Part shown: in pieces, positions 1 to 10,700 of the stretch
Layout of the letters: each line of letters opens with the position of its first letter
Numbering within the stretch: the first letter of the stretch is position 1
Assembly (NCBI GenBank): GCA_900128565.1
Contig: LT636006.1
Span: 1-23,298 of the forward strand
DNA: 23,298 nucleotides
Direction: 5' to 3'
Source: Stramenopiles sp. TOSAG23-6
Taxonomy: Eukaryota; Sar
Notes under the pieces: model-generated
Databases searched by the model: none
What the model saw: only the letters and a program-made list of their open reading frames with translations
What the model was told of the DNA's origin: nothing
Made by a program: the position numbers and the translations under genes

Positions 1-45
1 CAAATTTAAGGTTTTTTTTTTTTCAAATATTTTTCCAAAATACAT
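1..45 (+). repeat. 3' end of an introner-like intron (partial)
   Basis: The first 45 bases are T-rich and end in CCAAAATACAT, the same tail found on complete introns at 14829-14926 and 3228-3343. The reading frame of the downstream coiled-coil gene opens directly after it with GAG TTG GAA. The 5' end and branch site lie outside the window. Confidence 0.7.
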
Positions 46-1222
46 GAGTTGGAAGACCAAAGAATAAAACTAGAAAAAGGACTATTAGTCAGAAAAGAAA
101 AGCAACAAAAATTGTCAGAAGGTCAAATGTGTCTTGGTGAAGATGCTGTTGCAGTGCTTGATTCGAAAATTATTACCGCAAAACAAATTCTTGATTCTGG
201 GGAAAAGAAGATTAAAATGCTCCATGAAATTTCAAAGATTCTTCAATCTGGTATTAAAGATTAAAATGCTCCATGAAATTTCAAAGATTCTTCAATCTGG
301 TATTAAAGTCTTATATAATCAATTGTCGCCAGCTGATTACACCAATGATAATAATAAAGTACAAAAAATACCAGAAATTTCAAGACCTAGTACAGGTAGA
401 TCAAGACCTAGTACAGGTAGATCAAGACCTAGTACAAGTAGAAAAAGTGCTATCTCTAATGATATCACCAACGCAATACCATCTAAATCACGAGATCTCC
501 AACAAAATGAGACAAGAAAGGGAACAAAGAAAGATGTACCAAACCCTAATTCTCATTTATTACAAGTTAATCCTCCTTTAGAAATGCTTTCTAAACTTTT
601 AGGAATTATAGAATTTCGCATCAATGTTGTTGTAGGGGAATGCATATATCAGCAACAAGGAGCTGCCGAAAAACAAAGAGAAGAATTGATAATCGAACAA
701 AAACGATTCGAGGCAGAGGAAGCCCGAGAAAATTCAAAATATTCAAAATTAGGGATAGGTTCTAAACAAGCAAAAGTTCATTATAAAAAAAATAGTCATT
801 CATCAATAATAGGCATACGAAGTGATAAGAGTAGGAAAAAAGTAGAGAATTTTTCTACAATGTTTGGTTTCGATGGAGATAAAATGGAAAATATTGAAAA
901 TAAATCTACATTGGCTATGCCTCCGATTGATTTCATGCGAAGAGAAAAGTTTAAAGGAGTTCTGCCCAGACGTGCCGCTGAAATTGTACCCAAAAGATTC
1001 CTAAAACTCGTCACTCGAGGTCCAGATATTGAAAAGCGTGATATACAAGGTATTGCAAAAATTACGTCGAGTAAAATGATAGCTCAGCAAAATCTTTTGA
1101 ATAATTATCTNGATGAGCAAGCTTTGAGTAACTCACTTGTACCATTGTCTTTGAGTCAAATTAGAGAAGTCACAAAATCCTCATANGTAAAAATCAAAAA
1201 AGATATTCAAAATACAAGTTAA
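46..1222 (+). CDS. coiled-coil protein, 5'-truncated by the window, frame broken by a 49-bp duplication
   Basis: This is the 3' part of a gene; its first exon in view opens after an intron tail at 45. The frame runs to 256 and then continues one base out of register, because bases 208-256 are repeated at 257-305. Reading through with one copy removed gives about 375 residues, so the break is an assembly error, a null allele or an unusual spliced segment. The protein starts with a charged helical region rich in K, E and Q, has three SRPSTGR repeats, then a helical stretch near LLGIIEFRINVVVGE and a second charged helix, and ends with a basic region. A helix of this LL.IIE.R kind also occurs in outer-dynein-arm docking proteins, but the likeness is weak and I do not assign a family. 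Two N positions fall in it, at 1111 (CTN, Leu) and 1186 (TAN, Tyr or stop). If 1186 is A or G the protein ends 12 codons early. Confidence 0.6.
208..308 (+). repeat. 49-bp tandem duplication inside the coiled-coil gene
   Basis: Bases 208-259 are repeated exactly at 257-308, a period of 49 with slightly more than two copies. Since 49 is not a multiple of three, it shifts the frame. The peptide KIKMLHEISKILQSGIK is encoded in frame 1 by the first copy and in frame 2 by the second, and only the second runs into the rest of the protein. Confidence 0.97.
380..442 (+). repeat. three 21-bp tandem repeats encoding SRPSTGR
   Basis: Units lie at 380-400, 401-421 and 422-442. The first two are identical. 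The third differs by one base (AGT for GGT), giving SRPSTSR. The length keeps the frame. The peptide is basic and Ser/Pro-rich, probably a disordered linker. Confidence 0.95.
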
Positions 1223-1363
1223 TGTATGTACGAAATATCCTAAAAGAAGAAAAACTATTGTGATGATAATTACTCGTGCAATCACAAAGCACCTTTATTT
1301 TAATTCCAAGAGTTNAATGATATATATATATAAAATTAGTTGAATATAAGTGTATCTCAAGCA

Positions 1364-1741
1364 TTAATCTTTTCTATTCCATGTCATTGTAGCTAAAATT
1401 TCAGCATCTTTGGGGTCTTGAACCATGACCAAATCCTTCATCTTCTGTTTACGTAAGACATGCAAACCAATCCATTCATCGTTCCAAGATTTCTCACCAT
1501 CTAGGATATATCCAAACACTGAATTCTCGAAATAAACACTTGTTGAAGATTTGTCTACTTTGAATGTGGCGTTGATGACTAATTGTGGGACAGGCTGTTG
1601 CCGTGTAGGTCTTGAGAAAACCACGGAAAATCGAACCTCATCAACAGAAGAAGAGCTTTCTTCAGGAACGCTATATTTATAAGTGGTACCGCTACTTTTC
1701 AAATATTCTTGTACACGCTCCAATGCACTAGATTTCTCCAT
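1364..1741 (-). CDS. small single-exon gene, 125 residues, function unknown
   Basis: An uninterrupted frame from ATG at 1741 to TAA at 1364 encodes 125 residues. I do not recognise the family. The N-terminal 20 residues look helical. They are followed by a Ser-rich turn (PEESSSSVDE) and alternating hydrophobic stretches (VRFSVVFSR, PQLVINATFKV, STSVYFENSVFGYIL) that suggest a small beta-rich domain, then a Trp-containing C-terminus. No signal peptide or membrane segment is seen. It converges on the coiled-coil gene (141 bp between stops), and the upstream gap carries two GGTACC motifs. It has no intron, unlike most neighbours. Base composition is nearer the coding regions than the flanks, which supports it being real. 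Confidence 0.6.
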   Translation of the reverse strand: MEKSSALERVQEYLKSSGTTYKYSVPEESSSSVDEVRFSVVFSRPTRQQPVPQLVINATFKVDKSSTSVYFENSVFGYILDGEKSWNDEWIGLHVLRKQKMKDLVMVQDPKDAEILATMTWNRKD

Positions 1742-2120
1742 TTGTTTCTAATTTAACTATTTGAAATAGTATTGTAATTTACTCTAACTGCTTGAGCCTT
1801 GAGTAGTATCTTGCAAAGGTCATAAGTCAACTTTGTGACCGCGGCGTAACTGAAAACAAAAAAGGTACCTGGTACCCATCATTTTCACTGCATTTCAATG
1901 AAAATTTGAAATTTCTATGACAAACTTCTCTCGCAATGATTACTCATCAACACTTTGACGGAAAATAAAGTATATAGAAGAAATAAAATGACAAAAATAA
2001 ATATTTCATTCATTTTTTATAAAAAAAAATAAACGTTTAAAAAAGCCGCTTACATATAGCTCTCTAACACATATGAACAAAGCTGCCCACACATCCTCGA
2101 TGAACTCGAATAAAAAACAT
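1742..2120. other. 379-bp intergenic region with a double GGTACC motif
   Basis: No gene is seen. This gap lies between the start of the small minus-strand gene and the stop of the TTL-like gene on the same strand, so it should hold the 3' UTR of the latter and the promoter of the former. Two GGTACC hexamers sit one base apart at 1864-1876. The half nearest the TTL-like gene is A/T-rich. Confidence 0.6.
1864..1876. promoter_or_regulatory. paired GGTACC motif upstream of the small gene
   Basis: GGTACC occurs at 1864-1869 and 1871-1876, about 125 bp upstream of the ATG at 1741. The same palindrome occurs in the upstream regions of the TTL-like and SET genes (4453, 16402, 16530). Five of the eight copies in the window lie in roughly 1 kb of promoter-side intergenic DNA. 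A regulatory role is inference. Confidence 0.35.
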
Positions 2121-4333
2121 TTATTCTGCTGATATAAATGGATCTTCCTCGTCATTATTGACATAACTACTAAATGCTCCAGAATCGATTTGATCTTGTA
2201 CTTGTAGTTCTTTCGCTTGATTCAAATCTGCAGTCGTCATTCCTACATTCGCTTTTAAATCAGCTGTGGATTTTTTTGACAGTGTTTGAAATGTATTATC
2301 AATTTTTATTGCATCCATTTTTTTTATACACTCTGAATCAACATTTTGTGGTTGTGTTGCCTTTGATTCTGTTTCACATTCTTTACCTACCTGAATCCAT
2401 AATTTATTAATAACATCATTTTCTACATCGACATCAACACCTTCTCGGCATACAATGTTCATCATTGCATCAATCATAGGTCGATCTGCTTCACGTAACA
2501 CAGGCCCCGCATTAGATTCAAACATCCAAACTTTTTTTTGAGGATCAAGCATAAAATCTAAACCCATTATCATGAAAGAAGATTTTTCAGGTAATGGTTT
2601 CACTTTCGTCCTCACTGTTTTAGCCAAAATATCAAAAATTTCAAGAACTTTCGGACGAGTTTCTTCCCATAGGTCCCATTCGGACAAAAGAAGGGAACGA
2701 TCTCGAGTAATTTGTACATCTCTATCTAAGTTCCAAGGTGAAAATTCAGAAATTGCAGTGACAAAGTAACCATCATTTATTGTGAAAACAAAATGTCAAA
2801 ATTCGAAATTTGTAAAAAAAATTTAATTGTTCGAATGAAAATGTCTCAACGTAGTAAAAAAAAAAAAAAAAAATCAAATTCAAATTCAAATTCAAATTCA
2901 AATTGAAGTGAACGATAAAAACATACGTGATACATATAAAAATCAACTCTTTCACAATTTCGCGGCGAGTGGAGTAATAAATATATACGCAAATGATGTT
3001 TACGATTATTCACTAAATATGGTAAAATCATGTTTTGTGAAAAAATATTTTTTTTTTTTTTTTTTTACAAAAAAATGTTCTATGAAAAAAGATAAATTTG
3101 AAATCAAATGATGATAGCATACATGGGTTGCACAACGTATGCATTCTCCTTTTCTGCAATCTCCATACATTTTGTGGAGTCTTTCAATAAAAATATCCCA
3201 GTCGAGTAATTTCGTAAAGTCTCCATCATGTATTTTGGAAAAATATTTCAAATTTGATTTTTTTTGTTAGGTATGAAATTTTGTACGAAAAAAAAAAATC
3301 CAAATTAAAAAAAAAAGTTTCAAATTGAAATAATGAAACGTACATGAACCAAACTGACTTTTCAGGATCACCGTCAGATCCAGGAGTCAATGCAGAAGGT
3401 GGGTCTCCCACCCATTTATTATCTCTAATATGCCAAGATGGTGGTGTAAATGGAAAATTTAATGTACCTAATTTTCCTTTATCTGTAATCCATTCATGGC
3501 CTGGAATATCAGCTACACATCGAGAATACACATGTATTGTGAAAAAAAAAAAAATTATAAAAAAAATCGTTAGGTACAAAATTTCGTACGAAAAAAAAAT
3601 CAATTTGAAATTCATGATGAAAATATACATGCTGATCACTGAAGTCTACAGAAACATTATGTAAAGGAGTGTATAATTGAGTCCCTTTCTTTGTTATAAA
3701 CCATTTCACAGAAGGATACTCGGACCATTGTTTACGTTTTGCTAATGCTGCACAGTACCATGGAGCGTGGCCTTCTTGTTTACAATACGAATAAAAAAAC
3801 TTTTTTCGATCTTTATCCGCCACAATTGTACTAAAGTTTTTCACCAATGCCAAATTGTCCGTCAAGTCTTTCAAGAGCTCAAATTGTTCCAATTCTATCT
3901 TACGTGCCATTTCTACTTTGCGCAATAGTTCTTCCTCCTTCAATTTAGATATCTTGTTCTCAATTTCTTTGACCTTGAGATCGCACCTGGCCACCTCAAG
4001 CTGGCAAGAGATACGTGATAGAGACGACGGTGGGGATGCGTTTAGCCTTGATAGCTTCAAGCGAGCTGCAGCAGTCTCTAAACGCCACGTTTGTGCCCAT
4101 GTTGATGCAATCTCTAGCTGTCGTTCCAAATTTTGGCGCTCTATTGTTATCTTTAGCTTCGCTCCGCGTCCAGCAGTCGTGTCGAGATCTTCTAATAACT
4201 CAAACTTTGAAGTAAAACCAGAAGTTGACCCACCAAAGCGACTCCGAACTTTTACATTCCCTTTTCTGCGAGCTTCGGAGTCTGCTGGTCCAGTCCTCTT
4301 CGATTCGGGTTTTGTGGCACTTGGGCCTGACAT
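2121..4333 (-). CDS. tubulin-tyrosine-ligase-like (TTL/TTLL family) ATP-grasp protein, five exons
   Basis: Exons are 4333-3629, 3531-3344, 3227-3123, 3029-2927 and 2774-2121 (stop TAA), joined in frame to 584 residues. Residues 1-235 are mainly a charged coiled-coil region with a basic, disordered start. The second half matches the TTL ATP-grasp core: STGIFLL after an aromatic VWF (about 294-310), VVQP near 329-332, PYLVNNRKHHLRIYLL (about 336-351, the family's PLLI..RKFDIR.YVL motif), FYMYHDGYFV around the exon 4/5 joint, and GLDFMLD (438-444) with FESN (452-455), whose D440, E453 and N455 fit the metal/ATP ligands. Family members add Glu, Gly or Tyr to tubulin tails or other proteins. The usual WI(V/I)KP lysine motif is not obvious here, so activity and substrate are open. 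The third exon has a second open frame, but only the frame used here yields VVQP. The gene is divergent from the giant C2 gene. Confidence 0.8.
2775..2926 (-). repeat. intron 4 of the TTL-like gene, diverged family member (152 nt)
   Basis: It starts GTATGTTTTTATCG after CAC and ends CACAATAAAT before GATGG. Splicing joins FYMYH to DGYFV in frame, which fits the TTL pattern. It is the longest of the set, lacks a clear CTAAC branch site and contains a CAAATT microsatellite. The flanking dinucleotides match at one base only (AC against AT). Confidence 0.75.
2856..2904. repeat. A18 tract plus (CAAATT)5 microsatellite inside intron 4
   Basis: Eighteen A at 2856-2873 are followed by five perfect CAAATT units at 2875-2904. 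The CAAATT/AATTTG word also occurs in the T-rich arm of other introns here, so the array probably arose by slippage from element sequence. It accounts for part of this intron's extra length. Confidence 0.95.
3030..3122 (-). repeat. intron 3 of the TTL-like gene, introner-like (93 nt)
   Basis: The upstream exon ends CAT, the intron opens GTATGC, and its tail is TTTTTTCACAAAACAT. The last three intron bases copy the last three of the exon. No CTAAC is seen; AGAACATTTTTTT occupies the equivalent place. Removal joins VVQP to ILPYLVNN through a split Met codon, rebuilding the TTL motif. Confidence 0.85.
3228..3343 (-). repeat. intron 2 of the TTL-like gene, introner-like (116 nt)
   Basis: The exon ends CAT, the intron opens GTACGT and ends CCAAAATACAT, with branch site ATACCTAAC. 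The terminal CAT copies the upstream CAT. Removal creates a split Met codon and leads into METLRNYSTGIFLL, the ATP-grasp-like frame. Confidence 0.88.
3532..3628 (-). repeat. intron 1 of the TTL-like gene, introner-like (97 nt)
   Basis: The exon ends CAT, the intron opens GTATAT and ends CACAATACAT. It contains the perfect palindrome TTTCGTACGAAA (3582-3593) and branch site GTACCTAACGA. The phase-0 joint gives FSDQH-VYSRC. An AG-ending alternative (TGTAG at about 3513) breaks the frame. Confidence 0.9.
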
Positions 4334-4722
4334 GTTCCTTTAACAGGAAAAGTATAAATTGAAGGAGAAAATTTGAGCAACAACAAATTCTGCAGCGATT
4401 TGATTCGAAATTCGAATTGCGGTTTTTGAGATTGACAGCGGTGCAAAAAAAGGGTACCTAGTAGCTAGGGTTAGGGTCAAAATAATAATAGTATTACATC
4501 TCGAGATCTGATCTGATCAGACAGTTACACTTGTTTGACACTTTACCTCTTCTATTATTATTACCTCTCATTGCTAAAAGATAGCAACAAGTGAATTGGA
4601 GAAGCGCATAAATCCCGTCGCGTTAGATCTTCATGAATACAAAAAAAATATAATAGAAGTAGCCGTTTATTAGTGGCAATGTATTTGTGGGATTTGGTGT
4701 AGCTTGCTGACAAGCACTGAAA
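4334..4722. promoter_or_regulatory. 389-bp divergent promoter region between the TTL-like and giant C2 genes
   Basis: No gene is seen. It must serve the TTL-like gene (start 4333, minus) and the C2 gene (start 4723, plus). It contains GGTACC at 4453-4458, a telomere-like TAGGGTTAGGGT at 4466-4477, and a palindrome-rich patch with overlapping TGATC/GATCA words around 4507-4520. An in-frame TGA about 18 bases upstream of 4723 fixes the giant gene's first ATG. I see no TATA box I would defend. Confidence 0.5.
4453..4477. promoter_or_regulatory. GGTACC plus telo-box-like motif
   Basis: GGTACC (4453-4458) is followed eight bases later by TAGGGTTAGGGT (4466-4477). The same two motif types occur together upstream of the SET gene (16402, 16530 and 16619-16645). 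Telomere-like repeats are known promoter elements in plants; such a role here is inference. Confidence 0.35.
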
Positions 4723-7700
4723 ATGATTGTTACTGATGGAGTCTCCGCCAAGGCAGCTGCAACTAAACTAAAAGCCGGTATTAAAGATGTAGTGAATGGT
4801 GATGAAATAGTCGATTCTACTAATGATGCTTCGCAGAATGAATCATCAGGTCGTGTTAAGGTAACAATCATGGCAGGTCGTCATTTACCACGAGCTGACA
4901 AAAAATCGTCAGATCCATTTGTGGAGTTGTCACTCGGAAATCAAACTTTCACGACAAGTACAAAAATGAAAAATTTGAATCCTGTTTGGCAAGAAGAATT
5001 TGAATTCATTGTTTCAGACTGGAATACTCTACTTTCAACAGAAGTAAATATCGCCGTATATGATTGGGATTTAGTCGGAGGAAATGATTTGATGTGTACA
5101 ACAACTTTGGGAGACTTTGGTACTTTCAATGGAGATCCAATTCGAATGGAAGGATACAACCCACGACAACCTGTCGTTGGCCGCGAAGAATCACGCACTC
5201 TTCAACTCACTAATCGTACAAATGGTAAAGATAAAAATCAACCGGGGGGCATGTTGAGTGTACGGCTTTGTGTTTTTGGCTTTCCTGTTGAAGCTCCTGA
5301 TGGAACTAGTGGGAGTATCAAATCTATGCACGGTATTGACGAAGAAACTAGAAATAGACAATTAGCAAAATTAGCGAAAAACTTTAGTCCATCTGTTAGT
5401 AGTCTCAGAGGTACTTGCAATTGTTTCCTTGTAGGTGGGAATGATTTACCTCGGGCAGATAAAACGTCATCTGATCCATTTGTAGAATTTAATTTAGTAT
5501 ATACNGGTCAAAATACAGTAAATAAACGTAGAAAACAATGTTTTAAAAGTAGTAAAAAAAAGAAAAAGCTTAATCCCAACTGGGATGAGAATTTTGTTTT
5601 CGAATTTGAAGATTGGGATTCTTTAAGTAACTCGTACATTGAAGTAAAGGTTTATGACTGGGATCGTATTGGTAGAAATAAATTAATGGGGACAGCCTCA
5701 ATTATAGGACTAGATTTTATTGCAGGTAAACAGCTTCGAGCTGGTGGGCCTGAAAGTTTTGACAGAACTGAACCACTAGTTGGCGTAAATGATGTTCGAG
5801 TAATACAATTAGAAAACCATACCACGGGAGTTGACAAAGATGAACCAGGTGGTGAAATTAGTGTGAAACTCCGCGTTGAAGGATTTCCAACCAAGAAGCA
5901 AGTCAGTGAAGCTCTTCGATCAATTAGATTAGCAGAAGCAAAAGAAAGACGAGAAGCAAAGCGTAAAGAAGATGCTGAATTCGCACGAAATCTTATTGCT
6001 TTATCTGAAAAAAGCCAGGGATTTAAGATGCTCCGTAATTTCCGAAAAGAAGTAGAAAAGCGAAAACAAGCTAATATTGATTTAGCATGGGAACTCAAAC
6101 TTGAAACAGAAGGGCAGCAAAAGCAAATTCTCGAAAATGAACGAGCTGTGCGTGATAATTATGGTGATATGATTGAGCGTCTTAATCCTGATAAATTCCA
6201 TTGGTCATTGAAAGATGTTTTAGTTGAGTGTCTCATTGAAAAGAAAGCACCGAGTGTTGAAATGTTAAAACAATATTTTATAGATNGAGAAAGCATTGGT
6301 ATGCGGTATCAAGATATGTATGAGAAAGGACGTACTAGAACTGAACACCTCAAAGTACTGGCGGATCTTGAAAAGGAAAAATTAAATCGGAAGAATAGAA
6401 TCCGATTTTCCAAAGTTGCCGCGGAAGACGGCGAAGATAGTGGTGAAGACTGTGGTGAAGATGATGCTGGGAGAGAACTACATGAAGATAGAAAAGAAGT
6501 TGATGATTTAGAACAGAAATCTGGTGAGGCCGAGGAAGTGGAAGGAGATCCTAAAATTGCCGCAGCAAAAATTGCTTTATTGGAAGCTCAGGAAGCAGAA
6601 GATGAAGAAGCTATTGAAGAAGCAAAAAAGGTATTCGAAACTCTAGGTGTTCCTGTGCCAGGTGAGCTTACGTTAGCGCAGATATATGGAAGAACAGAGG
6701 AAGAACAACTTCGATGGGAAGAAAAAACTGCAATTCGATTTCTTGGTGGCATGAACAAAAATTATTATTGTGTCAAGCAATTAGTATCCCGATCACTTCG
6801 GCGCAAAACAAATATTACAATTAAATGGATGAAGCGAGAAAAGCGCAAGATTGATCGTGAAGAGAGTCGCAAGAAAACTGAAGCGAAACAAAAGGAGAGA
6901 CAAAGACTAAAACTTGTACAGACTGAAAAGAAGCAAAGGCATGAAAAACTTAGACGAGCTCGTAAAAAGTTGATAAGACGTGCACTAGGTGAGACCGAAG
7001 AAGAAGCCGAACAGGACAGTTACGATGAGTACTCTGCATCGGGATCTGATATCGAGGATATACTCGCAGATGCACAAGCAGTTGCCTTATCTGCGAAAGA
7101 TAATTTGATCCAATTATATGAAGAGTTTCATGCTGTTCAACTTTCTTTACATGATACCGTAGAGTCCAAAGAGGGTCCTTCATTGGATGAAGATGTAGTG
7201 ACACTCCAGAATCAAATGAAATCAAAGCTCCTAAAGCATGATATTGAAGCAGCCGAAGGTAATTTAAAAACTGTTGAAACAAAACTGCATAAAATTTGGC
7301 TGGCAAATAAGAAACTTGATTCTAGTGTNGATGAAAGTAAGCGCTTATCCAAAGATGGCGACGAAGATGAAGACAAAAACGATGAAACATATTTGAATTT
7401 GCGATCTGAAAATAATGATGATGATGAAGTAGCTATAGGGCAATCTAAAGAACCACACAATGGAAATGAAAATAAGAGAAATGAAAATGAAGAGAAAATT
7501 GACGCTCAGTTTCATGAAGATCAAAACCAGTCTGATTTATGCAATGATGGAAATGAAAGTATCAAGGATATTGATAAAGTTCCGAAAGATCACAAAAATA
7601 CTCAAGATGTAATACGTAACCTTTCTGGTATTCCAAGCACTGACTATACAAATATGTATATATCAAAACCTCGNGAGAAGAAACGTATTACAAAGCGAAG

Positions 7701-10700
7701 GCGTCGACGTAAGAAACGTGGCCGTTTCGCGAAAATTGCTACTCATGTTGGAGGCACCAAATATGCCCATGTAGAACGTGTTATTGTTGGGCGTCTAAAA
7801 AAAATGAAGGAGAGTGACAAGTATAAGGCCTTATTAGAAAAAGCCGCTGAGGCAAAAGCAAAAGCAAAGCAAAAAGCTATCGAGGTTAATCTCAGAGCAA
7901 AAGCAGCTGCAGCAGAAGCTAAACGGTTAGCAGAGGAGAAGCGCAAGGCAATGCGCGATTCTGAAACATATAAAGCTGCTATAGCAAAAGCTAAGAAAAC
8001 TCGAGCCTTAGCAAAACAAAAAGCCGCCGAAAGAGCACATGCTTCGTATAAGAAATCTAAAGAAGCAAAACATGTTGCCCGTATAAAAAAGATCACTTCT
8101 GCAAAGGACAAAGCATTGAGAAAAGAATCTAAAGCTGATACAAAGAAACTTAAAAATCTGCAAAATGCAATTCAAAACATTGAAAAGAAACGTGAACAGA
8201 CTAGACTTCAATTAAACTTGCTCAATGCTGAACCAACCAAAGAAGAGAAACTTGACGAAGAACTCGAACTAGATGCTATGGAGGAAGAAGATAAAACTGC
8301 ATACATTGAACAAAAACTAATCGAAAAGGCTGAAGAAAATGAAGAGTTGAAAGCCAGAATTGATTCTTTTGATGAGGAAATGATNTCTGCGAAGAAATGT
8401 ATTGATACATTCATTGCTACTTGTACTGCTCGTGATAAAAAGCGCCAGGAAGAAGAAGCTGCGATAGCAGCAAAGAAAGCCGAGGAAGCCGCTTTAAGTG
8501 GCAGGCTAAAACTTGAAATTTTGCGAGTATCTTCACTCCCATCAGTGAATGATAAAATCCTTGCAAATCCTTTTGTGGAAATCAAATACAAACCAAATTT
8601 AAATGAAGAGTCCTTATCAGAGTCCAAAAATAAACCCAAAGATGACATTCGGGATGTTCAAGAATTTCGAACTAAAATATTAACAGATACGACTAATCCA
8701 GAATACAATGAAACATTCGTTTTACATATAAAAGATTGGGATGCTCTATGTGCTGGAAAAATTGAAATACATATTTGGGACTGGGACATGATAAATAAAA
8801 ATAAGCTTCTGTGTACTGCCGTAATAGAAGATTTATCATTTCTTATGTCAGAAGAGAGACTTCCTATTAAGTCGAATGATGCAGATAAAGACGAACCTGT
8901 GTTGGATATATTAGATACGCGAACAATTGAATTTCATAATTCTGAGTCTACTTCATTAGAAATGAATAATAAAAACGCCAATGCAGATTTGAAAATAGGT
9001 GTACCCGAGAATGATACTGATGAAGCCGATAGTGAAAATAATAATATCAGTGATGAAGTCAAAAATGCGGACGAAAAGGCCAAAATGTACGTCAATCTCA
9101 CTGTATTTGGATTCCCAATGTCACAGTATAACAAGGTAATGGGTATAAGNGAAGAAATTCCTGAAGTAGAAACCAAACATGAATCAGATAAACATGTGGT
9201 TGCATTAGATATTGATGAAGCTGATACAAATATGTCTGCTGTAAAAAAATCTACAGAGATACACGATAAACTTTTACTAGAGCTGAATAGTGCTAAACAA
9301 ATGATGGATGCCGCCAATGAGAATTTAGAAGCGCAGAAATGTAAGCGGATTGCGAAGGAATCATTGTTGGAAGAAGCAACTAAACTCCTCGAAACTCNGG
9401 AAGATGAGGAGGAGAGACGTGATCAACAAAATTGCATTGAGGACTTAAAAACTGATCTCTTATCTCAAATAGAGAGTGAGGAAAGTAAAAGTGAAATTGT
9501 AAAACGTATGAAATCAGAATTAGTACTAGCAGAAGCTGCTTTGGCAGCAGAAGTAGACGCTCAGAAATCAACACAATCACTATATACATTAAATACATCA
9601 TTAGCCAAATCAAAAGAATCAAAATCTTCATTGTTCTGGGAAAAAGTCCAAAANAAATTCAAAAATGGACGAAGGCGTGGTGTCACTACAATTAAGTTGA
9701 GAAATGAGACACCATTAATAAAGGCAATACGAGCAAANATGAAGATTGTTAGGGAACACGAGCGTGTAATTAAACTTCAAAAGAAAATGAAAGAAGCTGT
9801 TGCTCAAATGCAAAATAAAGCTATTACAAAATTGCAAAACACCACAGCTGCTCGTCATGCACATACAGCAAAACAAATTACATTAGCTGCACATCAAGCT
9901 TTTATTCAAAGCAATGCCTACAAGTCAACAAAAGAGAAAGCACTTAGAATCAAAAAGCATTTAAATGACCCCGAGAAAAGAGCGGAGATGAAAGCAAAAT
10001 TAGAAGACAAACGAAGGATTCTCAAAGAGAGAACAGCAAAACTTAAACAAATGTTGCAGGAAAAGAAGGAGTTTACGATGGCCAAAGCAGTAGAGTTAAA
10101 GAAACAAATGGAGGATCGTAAACTTCGCTTGGCAGCAATGGGAAAAGAAGAGAGGAAGGCATTTTTAGCAAATGAAAAGGCCGAGAAGAAGGCCAATCGA
10201 TTAAAACGTGAAGTTGAAGATGAAAAATTACTTGAAGAAGAGAAACAAAGGAAAGATGCCGAAGAATGGAAGTTAATGCAAATGACTGAAGAAGAACAAA
10301 TGATTCATAAGGCAACACTTGAAGAAGAGAAAAAAATAAAACTTGAAGCAATGTCTACAAACGAACGCCAATCATACCTTTATGAAGAACAACAAAAAAA
10401 ACAGCGTTTGAGGAAAGCGAAGATGTGGGTTAAAGTAAGGCGCCACCGGCGAAATCTTGAAACCAGGGTATCAAGATTTAAAGAAACAATCCTGTCATTA
10501 AGAGATGCAGAAAAACGAGCACTACTTCTCGANGAAATGAGAGACCGAATGGCGGATGCTGCGGAAAAGAAGAAATTGGACCTCATCATTAAAGCCCGAC
10601 AGGCGAAAGAGCTTGCTACAAACAAAGAGAAGCGGAAGGAGTTGAAATTACTTGCAAAGAAACGAATGCGTGAAGCCAAAGAAAAAGCAATGGACAANGA

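Noticed and set aside
46-1222. Assigning the first gene to the outer-dynein-arm docking complex
   Set aside because: The likeness rests on one short helical motif; not enough to name a family.
1321-1331. TA microsatellite after the first gene
   Set aside because: Very short and unremarkable in AT-rich intergenic DNA.
2773-3111. Short frames over poly-A/T tracts (runs of F or K)
   Set aside because: They are translations of intron sequence; low complexity, and they cross recognised intron borders.
3123-3251. Minus-strand frame reading DGDFTKLLDWDIFIERLHKMYGDC as the third TTL-like exon
   Set aside because: It is open, but joining it in frame requires intron borders unlike the other introns. 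The other frame gives STGIFLL and VVQP in the right TTL order using the common rule.
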